Assembly (NCBI RefSeq): GCF_040947875.1
Contig: NZ_JBFRXN010000001.1
Coordinates: 558,001 to 622,000 of the forward strand
DNA: 64,000 nt
Source of the DNA: Pseudomonas sp. MYb118
GTDB taxonomy: Bacteria; Pseudomonadota; Gammaproteobacteria; Pseudomonadales; Pseudomonadaceae
Direction: 5' to 3'
Within the stretch, counting starts at the first letter, position 1. Each line of letters opens with the position of its first letter. Below are positions 18,348-26,402 of the stretch, one piece after another. A program made the position numbers and the translations under genes. The notes under the pieces were generated by a model, which was not told where the DNA came from, did no database searches, and was given only the letters and a program-made list of their open reading frames with translations.

Positions 18348-19463
18348 ATGAAAGACAAACAGCGCTTTATCGACGACACAATGGACATCGCCCGCGAGAA
18401 ACTCGAAGCCGGCACGCTCAGCCGTCGCAGTTTCAACCAGGCCCTGATGGTCGCGGCCGCCATGGCCGGGCTCGGTCCGATGCGAGGGGCCTTCGCCGCC
18501 GGCGGCTCGCTGGTGGTGTCCAACTGGGGCGGTGACGCGGTCCCGGCCTTCGAGAAAAGCTATCTGGATTTCGCCGGCGCCAGTGGCCTGGTGCTCAAGG
18601 TCGATGGCAGCGGCCCCACCGAAGGCGCGGTGAAGACCCAGGTCAACAGTGGCGCGGTGCGCTGGGACGTGTGCGACGGTGAAATGTATTCCTCGTACCG
18701 CCTGGGCAAGGAGGGCGTGCTGGCGCCCATCGACTATTCAGTCGTCGACAAGTCCTTGATTGGCTACGGCGACATCCACGAATTCGGCCTGGCCAACTAC
18801 ACCTACAGCTACGTGATCGGCTACGACGCCAAACGCTTCGGCAAGAACCCGCCGAAAAGCTGGGCGGACTTCTGGGACGTGAAGAAATACCCCGGCAAAC
18901 GCACGCTGTACAAATGGATGAGCGCCAACCTCGAGTGCGCGCTGCTGGCCGATGGTGTCGCCCCGGACAAGCTCTACCCGCTGGACGTCGATCGCGCCCT
19001 GCGCAAGATCGAGGAACTGATGCCCCACGTGGTCACGCATTGGTCCACCGGTGCCGAGTCGCAGCAACTGCTGCGCGACGGCGAGGCGAGCATGGGCCAG
19101 ATGTGGCACACCCGCGCCGAACTGGTCAAACACGACACCGGTGGTGCGGTGGACTGGACTTTCGATAACGCCATCGTCGCGCCGTCGGTGTGGTTCGTGC
19201 CGAAGAACAACCCGGCCGGTGCCGCCAACGCCATGAAATTCATCGCCTACGCCTTGCGCCCGGAGGTCCAGGCCAAGCTGATGGAGATCTACAACATGGG
19301 CCCGGTGGACGCCAAGGTGAACGCCTTGCTCTCGCCCGAGTTGCAGCGCATCAACCCGACGGCGCCGGACAACCTGGCCAAGCAGGTGTCGATGAACAAC
19401 CTGTGGTACGCCGATCACTACGGTGAAACGCTCGAACGTTACCTGGCCCTGATTGGTGGCTGA
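18348..19463 (+). CDS. Polyamine-type ABC importer A, Tat-exported binding protein
   Basis: A 371-residue PotD-like extracellular solute-binding protein. The N-terminus has a twin-arginine signal (SRRSFNQ at about residues 24-30) followed by a hydrophobic stretch ending in GAFAA, so it is exported folded by Tat. The mature protein begins GGSLVVSNWGGDAV. GGGG/GAGG lies just upstream of ATG 18348; TTG 18330 is less likely. It follows the ATPase gene by 75 bases and precedes the permeases. Confidence 0.86.
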   Translation: MKDKQRFIDDTMDIAREKLEAGTLSRRSFNQALMVAAAMAGLGPMRGAFAAGGSLVVSNWGGDAVPAFEKSYLDFAGASGLVLKVDGSGPTEGAVKTQVNSGAVRWDVCDGEMYSSYRLGKEGVLAPIDYSVVDKSLIGYGDIHEFGLANYTYSYVIGYDAKRFGKNPPKSWADFWDVKKYPGKRTLYKWMSANLECALLADGVAPDKLYPLDVDRALRKIEELMPHVVTHWSTGAESQQLLRDGEASMGQMWHTRAELVKHDTGGAVDWTFDNAIVAPSVWFVPKNNPAGAANAMKFIAYALRPEVQAKLMEIYNMGPVDAKVNALLSPELQRINPTAPDNLAKQVSMNNLWYADHYGETLERYLALIGG

Positions 19464-19464
19464 C

Positions 19465-20313
19465 ATGCGACTCGGTTCCCAAGGCACGTTGCGCATCTAC
19501 GCGCTGCTGATCCTGCCGTTGCCGGTGATCATCCTCGTCGGCTACCTGTTGCCGACGGTGGGTGTGCTGGGCTGGAGTCTCAGCCTGCCGCAGCCGGGCG
19601 TGCAGCATTACGCGACGATCATCGACAACGCGACGATCCACACGGTCATCTGGCGCACGCTGCGCATCTGCCTGCTGACCACGCTGATCAGCGTCGCCAT
19701 CGCCTACCTGATCGCCTATCGCTGGCGGTTCGCATCCGGGCGCGGGCGGCAGTTCATCGAGCTGTTCGTGCTGCTGCCGTTCTGGCTGTCGATGCTGATC
19801 CGCGCGTTCGCCTGGCTGGTGCTGTTGCGCAATGACGGCCTGGTCAACCAGAGCCTGCTGACCCTGGGCATCGTCGATGAGCCCTTGGCGCTGGTGCGCA
19901 ATGAACTCGGGGCACTGATCGGCATGGTGCATTTCATGGTGCCGTACGCGGTGCTGCCGTTGCTGTCCTCGATGCGCCAGATCGACGACGGGTTGCTGCG
20001 GGCGGCAAGCAGCCTCGGCGCCCGACGCTGGGCCATGCTCAAGGACGTGTTCTTCCCGCTTACCGTGCCCGGTGTGGCGGCGGCCTCGGCGACGGTGTTC
20101 GTGTTCAGCCTCGGTTGCTTCGTCACCCCGGCCCTGTTGGGCGGTGGCAAGGCGGCGATGCTGGCCGAGAGCATCTACATCCAGATGTTCCAGTTGTCCA
20201 ACTGGGGCCTGGGCGCCGCGCTGAGCATTGTCCTGATGCTGATGGTTGCCGTGTGTGCGCTGGTGTTCGGCAAGCTGGTGGGCTTTGGGCGTTTGACCGG
20301 GAGAACCGCATGA
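19465..20313 (+). CDS. Polyamine-type ABC importer A, permease 1 (PotB-like)
   Basis: A 282-residue inner-membrane permease with about six membrane segments and the conserved cytoplasmic loop DDGLLRAASSLGARRW (EAA-type, contacting the ATPase). It resembles PotB/PotH. The start is one base after the binding-protein stop, and its stop overlaps the next start in ATGA, showing translational coupling. Confidence 0.87.
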   Translation: MRLGSQGTLRIYALLILPLPVIILVGYLLPTVGVLGWSLSLPQPGVQHYATIIDNATIHTVIWRTLRICLLTTLISVAIAYLIAYRWRFASGRGRQFIELFVLLPFWLSMLIRAFAWLVLLRNDGLVNQSLLTLGIVDEPLALVRNELGALIGMVHFMVPYAVLPLLSSMRQIDDGLLRAASSLGARRWAMLKDVFFPLTVPGVAAASATVFVFSLGCFVTPALLGGGKAAMLAESIYIQMFQLSNWGLGAALSIVLMLMVAVCALVFGKLVGFGRLTGRTA

Positions 20314-21164
20314 GTACCTTGCCTACGGTGAATCGCCTGGCGGCGCAGGCGCCGGCCGCTGCACGATTGAAGCCGCGTTTCGATGTCGCCCGGCTGCTGT
20401 CGTTCGCCGGTCTGTTGCTGGCGGCGGCGTTCCTGCTGCTGCCGGTGCTGGTCATCGTGCCGCTGTCGTTCGGTGATCAACGCTACCTGGCCTTTCCGGA
20501 CGGTGCCTGGTCGCTGCGTCATTACGCGGAGCTGCTCAGCGGCGGCTGGCTCAGCTCGATCCTGCAAAGCCTCGGGCTGGCGATTGTCGTGGGGGTGATC
20601 AGCACCGCCCTGGCCTTGCTGTTCGCCACCGGCATCTGGCTGGAACCGCGCCACCGCATCGCGCTGACCACCGTGGTGCTGCTGCCGATGATCGTGCCGC
20701 AGGTGGTGTCCGCCATGTCCATCTACTACCTGGGCGCCAAGGTGCAGCAACTCGACACCTTGCTCAGCGTGGGTTTCGGCCACCTGATGATGGCGCTGCC
20801 ATACTCGCTGATCGCCATGCTGGTGGCCTACAGCCGGCTCGACACCAGCCTGTACAAGGCCTCGCGTTCGATGGGCGCGGGCCTGTGGATGACCATTCGC
20901 CAGGTGCTGATGCCCAACGTGCGGGTGGGCATGGCCGGGAGTTTCTTCATGGCCTTCATCATGTCCTGGGAAGAGGTGGTGGTCACGCTGTTCACCAGCG
21001 GCCTCAACGTCATCACCGTGCCCAAGCGCATCTGGGATGGCCTGCGCTACAACCTCGACCCGGCCGTCGCCGCCGTTTCCACCCTGATGATTTTCATCAC
21101 CCTGGTCGTGCTGCTGGTGCGCCTGTACCGGCACGACAAGAACGCTGACACACCGGGTCGCTAG
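20310..21164 (+). CDS. Polyamine-type ABC importer A, permease 2 (PotC-like)
   Basis: A 284-residue permease, PotC/PotI-like, with about six membrane segments and the EAA-type loop SLYKASRSMGAGLW. Start ATG 20310 overlaps the stop of permease 1 (ATGA). It pairs with permease 1 to form the membrane channel. The next gene begins 66 bases later with a strong ribosome-binding site. Confidence 0.87.
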   Translation: MSTLPTVNRLAAQAPAAARLKPRFDVARLLSFAGLLLAAAFLLLPVLVIVPLSFGDQRYLAFPDGAWSLRHYAELLSGGWLSSILQSLGLAIVVGVISTALALLFATGIWLEPRHRIALTTVVLLPMIVPQVVSAMSIYYLGAKVQQLDTLLSVGFGHLMMALPYSLIAMLVAYSRLDTSLYKASRSMGAGLWMTIRQVLMPNVRVGMAGSFFMAFIMSWEEVVVTLFTSGLNVITVPKRIWDGLRYNLDPAVAAVSTLMIFITLVVLLVRLYRHDKNADTPGR

Positions 21165-21230
21165 CCGGCCCGTCTCAACGCAATACCTCACTCGTCACCC
21201 GTGCACCTTTTCCCTAAGGAGGGATACCTC

Positions 21231-22382
21231 ATGATGACTGCATTTCCGCTGCGCACTTATCGTCAACGTATCGACGCGGTCAAACGTCGAATGAGCGAGC
21301 GTGGCCTCGACGCGATGGTGATCAACTACCCGGACAACATCAACTACCTGACGGGCTTCGACAGCCTGGGTTTTCTCTGGTACCAGGCGCTGATCATCTC
21401 GCCGAAACTGGCCAACCCGATCTTCCTCACCCGCACCAGCGAAGAGCCGTGCACCTATGAGTTGTCGAGCCTGGAAGAGGGGATTTTCTACGACATCGCC
21501 AAGCAGGACCCGCTGCGCATCGTCGCCGATTCGCTCGAAGGGCTGGGCCTGAGCCAGGGTCGCATCGGCCTGGAAATGCAGGCCTCGACCTTCAGCGCCC
21601 TGCAATACACCACGCTGCTGCGGCACATGCCCAACGCGCATTTCGAGGATGCCTCGGTGGTGGTGGCCGAAGAGCGCCTGATCAAGACCGCCGAAGAAAT
21701 CGAATACCAGCGCAGCGCCGCACGCATGGCCGACTACGGCATGCGCGCCGCGTTCGAGGCGTTGCGTCCGGGCATGTCCGAGGTGGAAATTTCCGGGATC
21801 GTCTCCCAGGCACTCGGCGAGGCCGGCAGCGAATATTCGGCGATCAGCCCGATGTGTGCCACCGGGCGGCGCAGCACCATGACCCACGCCATGCCGCACC
21901 GCATCACCATCAGCCCTGGTGATGTGGTGATTCTCGAACATGCCGGGGTGTGCAACCGCTACCACGCGATCCTGATGCGTACCGCGGTGATCGGCAAGCC
22001 GACGGCGCGGGTGCGGGAAGTTTCGACTCTGCTGACCGAAGCGTTCAACGCTGCCATCGACGTGGCCAAGCCGGGCACGCCGGTGGGTGAGGCCAACCGG
22101 GTGTGCAACAAGATCCTCGACCGCATCGACCTGTCGCGCACCCGCGTGCACCGCATCGGCTACAGCCTGGGCCTGGCCTATCCGCCGACCTGGCTGGAAG
22201 CGATGATGGTCGATGAGGCCGACGACCATGTGTTCCAGCCGAACATGTCGTTCTCGATCGAGCCGAATCTGTCTCTATACTCCGAGGGTTTTGGCCTCAA
22301 GCTCGGTGACACCGTACTGTGTGAAAAGGATGGTTCGCGCAGTATGTCCGAGATTGCCCCAGAGCTTGTGATCATCGACTGA
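21231..22382 (+). CDS. M24-family hydrolase, creatinase/ectoine hydrolase (DoeA)-like
   Basis: A 383-residue pita-bread-fold protein. It has a creatinase-type N-domain and a C-terminal M24 domain (MTHAMPHR..SPGDVVILEHAG..RYHAILMRT). In metal-dependent M24 peptidases the two Asp ligands lie in GDxxxxDxG...SDxTRT. Here they read ILEHAG and AILMRT, so the metal site appears lost, as in creatinase. A RYHAxLxRT pattern is reminiscent of ectoine hydrolase. It therefore probably hydrolyses a cyclic amidine or guanidino C-N bond rather than a peptide. AAGGAGGGA precedes ATG 21231; 21234 is also possible. Confidence 0.82.
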   Translation: MMTAFPLRTYRQRIDAVKRRMSERGLDAMVINYPDNINYLTGFDSLGFLWYQALIISPKLANPIFLTRTSEEPCTYELSSLEEGIFYDIAKQDPLRIVADSLEGLGLSQGRIGLEMQASTFSALQYTTLLRHMPNAHFEDASVVVAEERLIKTAEEIEYQRSAARMADYGMRAAFEALRPGMSEVEISGIVSQALGEAGSEYSAISPMCATGRRSTMTHAMPHRITISPGDVVILEHAGVCNRYHAILMRTAVIGKPTARVREVSTLLTEAFNAAIDVAKPGTPVGEANRVCNKILDRIDLSRTRVHRIGYSLGLAYPPTWLEAMMVDEADDHVFQPNMSFSIEPNLSLYSEGFGLKLGDTVLCEKDGSRSMSEIAPELVIID

Positions 22383-22392
22383 GGATGCCTTC

Positions 22393-23496
22393 ATGCCTGC
22401 ATTGATGGACGTTTTCTGGCACGACGATGTGCTGCGCCACGACACCGGTTATGGGGTGTTCGAGGCGCCGCCCAGCGAGCTTTTGGATACCCAGAGCCAG
22501 CACCCGGAAAGCAGCCCGCGGCTGGTCAACATGCGCGCGATCCTGCGCAGTGGGCCGGTGGCCGGGAACCTGGTGTGGCACGAGGGGCGCCACGCCACCT
22601 GGCAGGAGATCCTGCGGTTTCACACCCAGGCCTATGGCGAGAGCATCCAGCAGGCCGATCAGCAGGGGCGGCGCTTCAGCAGCACCACGCTGATCAATGC
22701 CGGCGGCCTGGCCGGGTTGCTGGCGGCGGCGGGCACCAGCGTTGCGGCGCTGCAGCAGACCCTGCGCGAGCGACGCCCGGCGATGGCCCTGGTGCGCCCG
22801 CCGGGGCACCATGCGGCGCCGGCCATGGCCGACGGCTACTGCTTTTTCAACAACGTCGCGGTGGCCGCAAGAGCGGCTCAGGCGGCGGGCATCGAGCGCG
22901 TAGCCATTGTCGATTGGGATGTGCACCACGGCAATGGCACCCAGGAAGGGTTCTACCACGACCCGACGGTGCTGACCGTGTCGCTGCACATGGACCACGG
23001 CGCCTGGGGGCCGAGCCATCCGCAGACCGGCGGGGTGGAGGAGCGCGGCAGTGGTGATGGGCTGGGCAGCAATCTGAACATCCCGTTGCCGATGGGCTCC
23101 GGGGACCTGACCTACGCGCTGGCGTTCGAGCGGTTCGTCGAGCCGGCGCTGGCGGCGTTCGCCCCGCAATTGCTGATCATCGCCAACGGCCTGGACGCCT
23201 CGCAGTTCGACCCGAACGGCCGCCAGTTGCTGACCATGAAGGGGTTCAACCGCCTGGCCCAACGCGCCCGCCAGTTCGCCGACGCGCACTGCGAAGGACG
23301 CCTGCTGATCGTCCAGGAAGGCGGCTACAACCCGGCCTACAGCGCCTACTGCCTGCACGCCGCCGCCCAGGGTTTCCTGGGTGAAAACTCGACCCTGAGC
23401 GACCCGCTGGCCTACATGCCCGCGTTCGAAGAACGCAGCCATGCCGATGTCGAAGCGTTGGGCAAGGCCTTAGAGGAGGTAGGCTGGCGGTTCTAA
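22393..23496 (+). CDS. HDAC-family amidohydrolase (class II / acetylpolyamine deacetylase-like)
   Basis: A 367-residue zinc amidohydrolase of the arginase/deacetylase superfamily. Catalytic and metal motifs are intact: RPPGHHA, DWDVHHGNG (Asp and His zinc ligands), GLDASQFDP (second Asp) and EGGYN. Bacterial members remove acetyl or other acyl groups from polyamines or related amides. It starts 10 bases after the M24 gene and ends the importer A operon. With the M24 enzyme it may open and deacylate an imported cyclic compound (inference). Confidence 0.87.
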   Translation: MPALMDVFWHDDVLRHDTGYGVFEAPPSELLDTQSQHPESSPRLVNMRAILRSGPVAGNLVWHEGRHATWQEILRFHTQAYGESIQQADQQGRRFSSTTLINAGGLAGLLAAAGTSVAALQQTLRERRPAMALVRPPGHHAAPAMADGYCFFNNVAVAARAAQAAGIERVAIVDWDVHHGNGTQEGFYHDPTVLTVSLHMDHGAWGPSHPQTGGVEERGSGDGLGSNLNIPLPMGSGDLTYALAFERFVEPALAAFAPQLLIIANGLDASQFDPNGRQLLTMKGFNRLAQRARQFADAHCEGRLLIVQEGGYNPAYSAYCLHAAAQGFLGENSTLSDPLAYMPAFEERSHADVEALGKALEEVGWRF

Positions 23497-23515
23497 CCCC
23501 CGGCAATACCCACCC

Positions 23516-23877
23516 CTGTAGGAGCGAGCTTGCTCGCGATGAGGCCGGCACATTCAACATCGATGGCGCCTGACATACCGCCATCGCGAGCAAGCTCGCT
23601 CCTACAGTGGATCTGTGCGATTCGGATGATCCGTGCTTGGCAATACATCCCCCCCTGTGGGAGCGAGCCTGCTCGCGATGAGGCCGGCACATTCAACATC
23701 AATGGTGCCTGACGCTCCGCCATCGCGAGCAGGCTCGCTCCCACAGTGGGTTCTCTGGTGATTTGGACTGGCGGTGCACAATCCCTGTAGGAGCGAGCTT
23801 GCTCGCGATGAGGCCGGCACATTCAACATCAATGGTGCCTGACATACCGCCATCGCGAGCAAGCTCGCTCCTACAGG
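23516..23877. repeat. Three REPINs in series
   Basis: Facing REP pairs with left arms at about 23516, 23655 and 23785. The internal spacer is almost identical in all three (GATGAGGCCGGCACATTCAA...). Copies 1 and 3 carry TGTAGGAG/CTTG arms and copy 2 carries TGTGGGAG/CCTG arms; in each copy the right arm is the exact partner of the left. They fill the gap between the HDAC-family and glycosyltransferase genes. Confidence 0.92.
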
Positions 23878-23901
23878 GGATCAGGTTCAGGAGAATCGGG
23901 G

Positions 23902-25176
23902 TTACAGCGCCATGATCGCCCGCGCCGCGATGTCGGTGCCGCGGGTGGCTTGCATGGTCTGGCTGATCGTGGCCAGGCGTTGTTTCATTGAGGCATCGGC
24001 CAACAGTTGTTCGAGGGCCCCAGGCAGCGCCGCCAGGGGATCGGCGAAGCGTGGCAGGTAGCGTCCCACGCCCACTTCCTCGGCGCGGGCGGCGTTGTCG
24101 TGGCCGTCCCAGCAGTAGGGGATGATCACCGACGGCAAGCCGAAATACAGCGCTTCGCAGAAGCTGTTGTTGCCGCCGTGGTGGATGAACAACTGGCACT
24201 CCCTGAGCACCGCCGGTTGTGCAAACCAGCTGTCCAGGTAGACGTTGTCCGGCACTGTGGCGTACTCGTCGCGATAGGCGCCGACGTTGATCAGAAAACG
24301 ATAGGGCAGGTGTTCGATGGTGCCGATCAGGTGCTTGATCATCGAGGTGTCGGCCGCCCCCAGGCTGCCGAAGCTCACGTAGATCAGCGGCGCGTCGTTG
24401 TACCGTGGAAAGTCCGGCACGATGTAGGGCGCCTCGCGCCGCACGCAGCCGTCGAGGTAGACATAACGCTGCGGGTCCAGGGCCTTGTGCCGCGCATAGC
24501 GCACCGGCGTCGGCGACAGCAGCAGGTTGAGCCACGGCGAGTCATCGAGAAACTGGCCCGGCGGGCAGGGCGGCGTGCCGTTGCTCGCCAGGAACGCGGC
24601 AAAGCGCTCATGGGCCGGTGCGACGGCGCGGCGGTAATGCTCGGCAAACCGCTCGCGCCCCTCGCGGTCGTCCGCCAGGCAACCTGACAGATACGGCGGC
24701 ACCGCGGCATCCGGCAATTCGGTTTCGGCGCAGGAGACCATGCGCACCCACGGGCAGCCCGCGTTGGCGATGGCCGGAAACATGACCACGTTGTCGAGCA
24801 CGATCACATCCGGCTTCAGGCGACCGAGCAGTTGCTGCAACGGCTTCTCGACCTCGATGGCGGTGTCGATGATCGCTTCCCAGGCCGGGGCCACGTAGCT
24901 GTCGATCTGCGCCTGCGGGGTCTGGTCGAAGTAGGGGATGTTGCGCTCGATGAAGCGCTCCCAGTAATGCTGGTGTTCGGCCGCCGACAGCGGATTGACC
25001 GGCGCAATCGGGTACTCGTCGAACCCGTACTCGGCGAACAGCCCTTGAAAGTGTTCGTAGCAGATGAACACCGGTTTGGCCCCCAGCTCACGCAAGGACT
25101 GGGCGATACCGATGCAGTTCAGGGCCGCGCCGAAACTGGCTTCCGGAAACAGGGCGATCAGTTTTTGTGGGTGCAT
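23902..25176 (-). CDS. UGT/MGT-type glycosyltransferase, paralogue 1
   Basis: A 424-residue GT-B fold glycosyltransferase of family GT1. The acceptor domain starts KLIALFPEASFGAALN. The donor domain has YVSFGSLGAAD and the PSPG-like segment HHGGNNSF.EALYFG followed by WDGHDNAARAEE, which binds a UDP-sugar. No signal or membrane segment is seen. It is collinear with and clearly homologous to the protein encoded at 30306. It lies downstream of the GntR gene on the same strand (95 bases apart), so it may be transcribed with it. The acceptor is unknown. Confidence 0.85.
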   Translation of the reverse strand: MHPQKLIALFPEASFGAALNCIGIAQSLRELGAKPVFICYEHFQGLFAEYGFDEYPIAPVNPLSAAEHQHYWERFIERNIPYFDQTPQAQIDSYVAPAWEAIIDTAIEVEKPLQQLLGRLKPDVIVLDNVVMFPAIANAGCPWVRMVSCAETELPDAAVPPYLSGCLADDREGRERFAEHYRRAVAPAHERFAAFLASNGTPPCPPGQFLDDSPWLNLLLSPTPVRYARHKALDPQRYVYLDGCVRREAPYIVPDFPRYNDAPLIYVSFGSLGAADTSMIKHLIGTIEHLPYRFLINVGAYRDEYATVPDNVYLDSWFAQPAVLRECQLFIHHGGNNSFCEALYFGLPSVIIPYCWDGHDNAARAEEVGVGRYLPRFADPLAALPGALEQLLADASMKQRLATISQTMQATRGTDIAARAIMAL

Positions 25177-25271
25177 GGCAATAAAATCCGTGGCGGGTAA
25201 AGCCCGCCGTGCCTGAGATGACTGGATGCTGTCTTATTTTTTAAAAAAAATCATCCTGTATTTTGAGCGCC

Positions 25272-26204
25272 TCAGCGACGACCGAACAATTGGCCCTGGG
25301 GGATCCCGCGGTTGGCGGTTTGCGGGCGCTGGGCGGTGCTCAGGCGCAGGTGCAGGCGCAGCAGGTCGGCGGCGATTTCCAGCTGGCCGCGTTCGATGTG
25401 GGCAATGATCTGCAGGTGCTCGCGCAGGGCCTCCTGCAAGCGATGCACGCTGACGCTCGGCAGCAGGTTCGGCAGGCGCCGCAGGCTTTGATGCTGGAGC
25501 AGGGCGTCGGCGATGAAGCGGTTGCCGCAGCTCTGGCCGATCAGCTCGTGGAAGCTGATGTCCAGCTCGCGAAACTGCTGGATGTCGAAATGCTCGACCG
25601 GGCTGGCCAGCAGGCTCTGCATGGCGCTGCGCAGCAAGGCCAGGCGTTGCGGGTCGGCGTTGAAGTGGGCGCTGAGCAGCGCTTCGGGTTCGAGAATCAG
25701 CCGGAACTTGAGGCTTTCTTCAAGGGCGGCAAGGCTGTTCAGCGACGGCCGGAACAGCCACGACTGCCCCGGCCCGCGCTCGATGGCCTGGTTTTCACTC
25801 AGTTGCTGCAAGGCTTTCTGCGCGGCGGGGCGGCCGATGCCGTAGCGGCGCATCAGCTCGCTGATGCTGATGCTGTCGCCCAGGCGCCCGGCCATGCGAT
25901 CGCGCAGTACCGACGTGGCCAGCTCTTCCTCCTCGGCCTGCGGCAGCACGGCGTTGAACGCCTGGCCGGCGGGGGTGGCGAGCAGGCGATAACCCTTGCC
26001 GGCTTCATGGCTGAGCAGGTTTTCCTCGAGCAGCACGTTGAGCGCGCCACGGATCAGCGTGCGCGACACTTGGAACGTGCGCGCCAGGGCTTGCTCGGCC
26101 ACCGGGTCGCCGGCCACCAGTCCGCTTTCCTGGGTGTGCTCGAGGATGCGTCGGGCCAGTTCCAGGTGGTTGGTGCGCGGTTTCTTTTCAGCTGTTGTGC
26201 TCAA
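25272..26204 (-). CDS. GntR-family regulator with two winged-helix domains and FCD domain
   Basis: About 310 residues. The N-terminal GntR winged helix (DPVAEQALARTFQVSRTLIRGAL) is followed by a second winged-helix-like segment (ISELMRRYGIGRPAAQKALQQL) and then a helical FCD effector domain. A TTG at 26204 gives a natural N-terminus (STTAEKKPRTNHLELA); the ATG at 26246 would add 14 residues and is the alternative. It is divergent from the importer B operon at 26403, which it probably controls. The FCD domain usually binds a carboxylate or metal-bound ligand. Confidence 0.82.
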   Translation of the reverse strand: MSTTAEKKPRTNHLELARRILEHTQESGLVAGDPVAEQALARTFQVSRTLIRGALNVLLEENLLSHEAGKGYRLLATPAGQAFNAVLPQAEEEELATSVLRDRMAGRLGDSISISELMRRYGIGRPAAQKALQQLSENQAIERGPGQSWLFRPSLNSLAALEESLKFRLILEPEALLSAHFNADPQRLALLRSAMQSLLASPVEHFDIQQFRELDISFHELIGQSCGNRFIADALLQHQSLRRLPNLLPSVSVHRLQEALREHLQIIAHIERGQLEIAADLLRLHLRLSTAQRPQTANRGIPQGQLFGRR

Positions 26205-26288
26205 GCGTCTTATCTCTGTTGTTCGCCACAGACTCGGGCAGCCCATCTTATGTCATGCGCCGCTTACCCGTCAGGCCAGAAAAAACCG

Positions 26289-26376
26289 TTGACATCTTTT
26301 TATACTGGTCCTAATTTCTAAAAAAAAACACATGCAATCGTTTCTCTGGTTTTGCCGTACTGCCTTCGAATTCGAA
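26289..26376 (+). promoter_or_regulatory. Sigma-70 promoter and palindrome upstream of importer B
   Basis: TTGACA at 26289-26294 and TAATTT at 26312-26317 are separated by 17 bases, a near-consensus sigma-70 promoter reading toward 26403. The perfect 12-bp palindrome TTCGAATTCGAA at 26365-26376 lies about 50 bases downstream of the likely transcription start and is a candidate GntR operator. The adjoining AAAAATAA (26375-26382) fits the AANAANAA pattern used by Hfq/Crc, but chance is possible in this AT-rich stretch. Confidence 0.55.
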
Positions 26377-26402
26377 AAATAAACAATCGTCGGGTGAGTA
26401 TT

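Noticed and set aside
22415..22430. Sigma-54-like TGGCACG...TGC motif
   Set aside because: It lies inside the HDAC-family coding sequence and has wrong spacing to a gene start.
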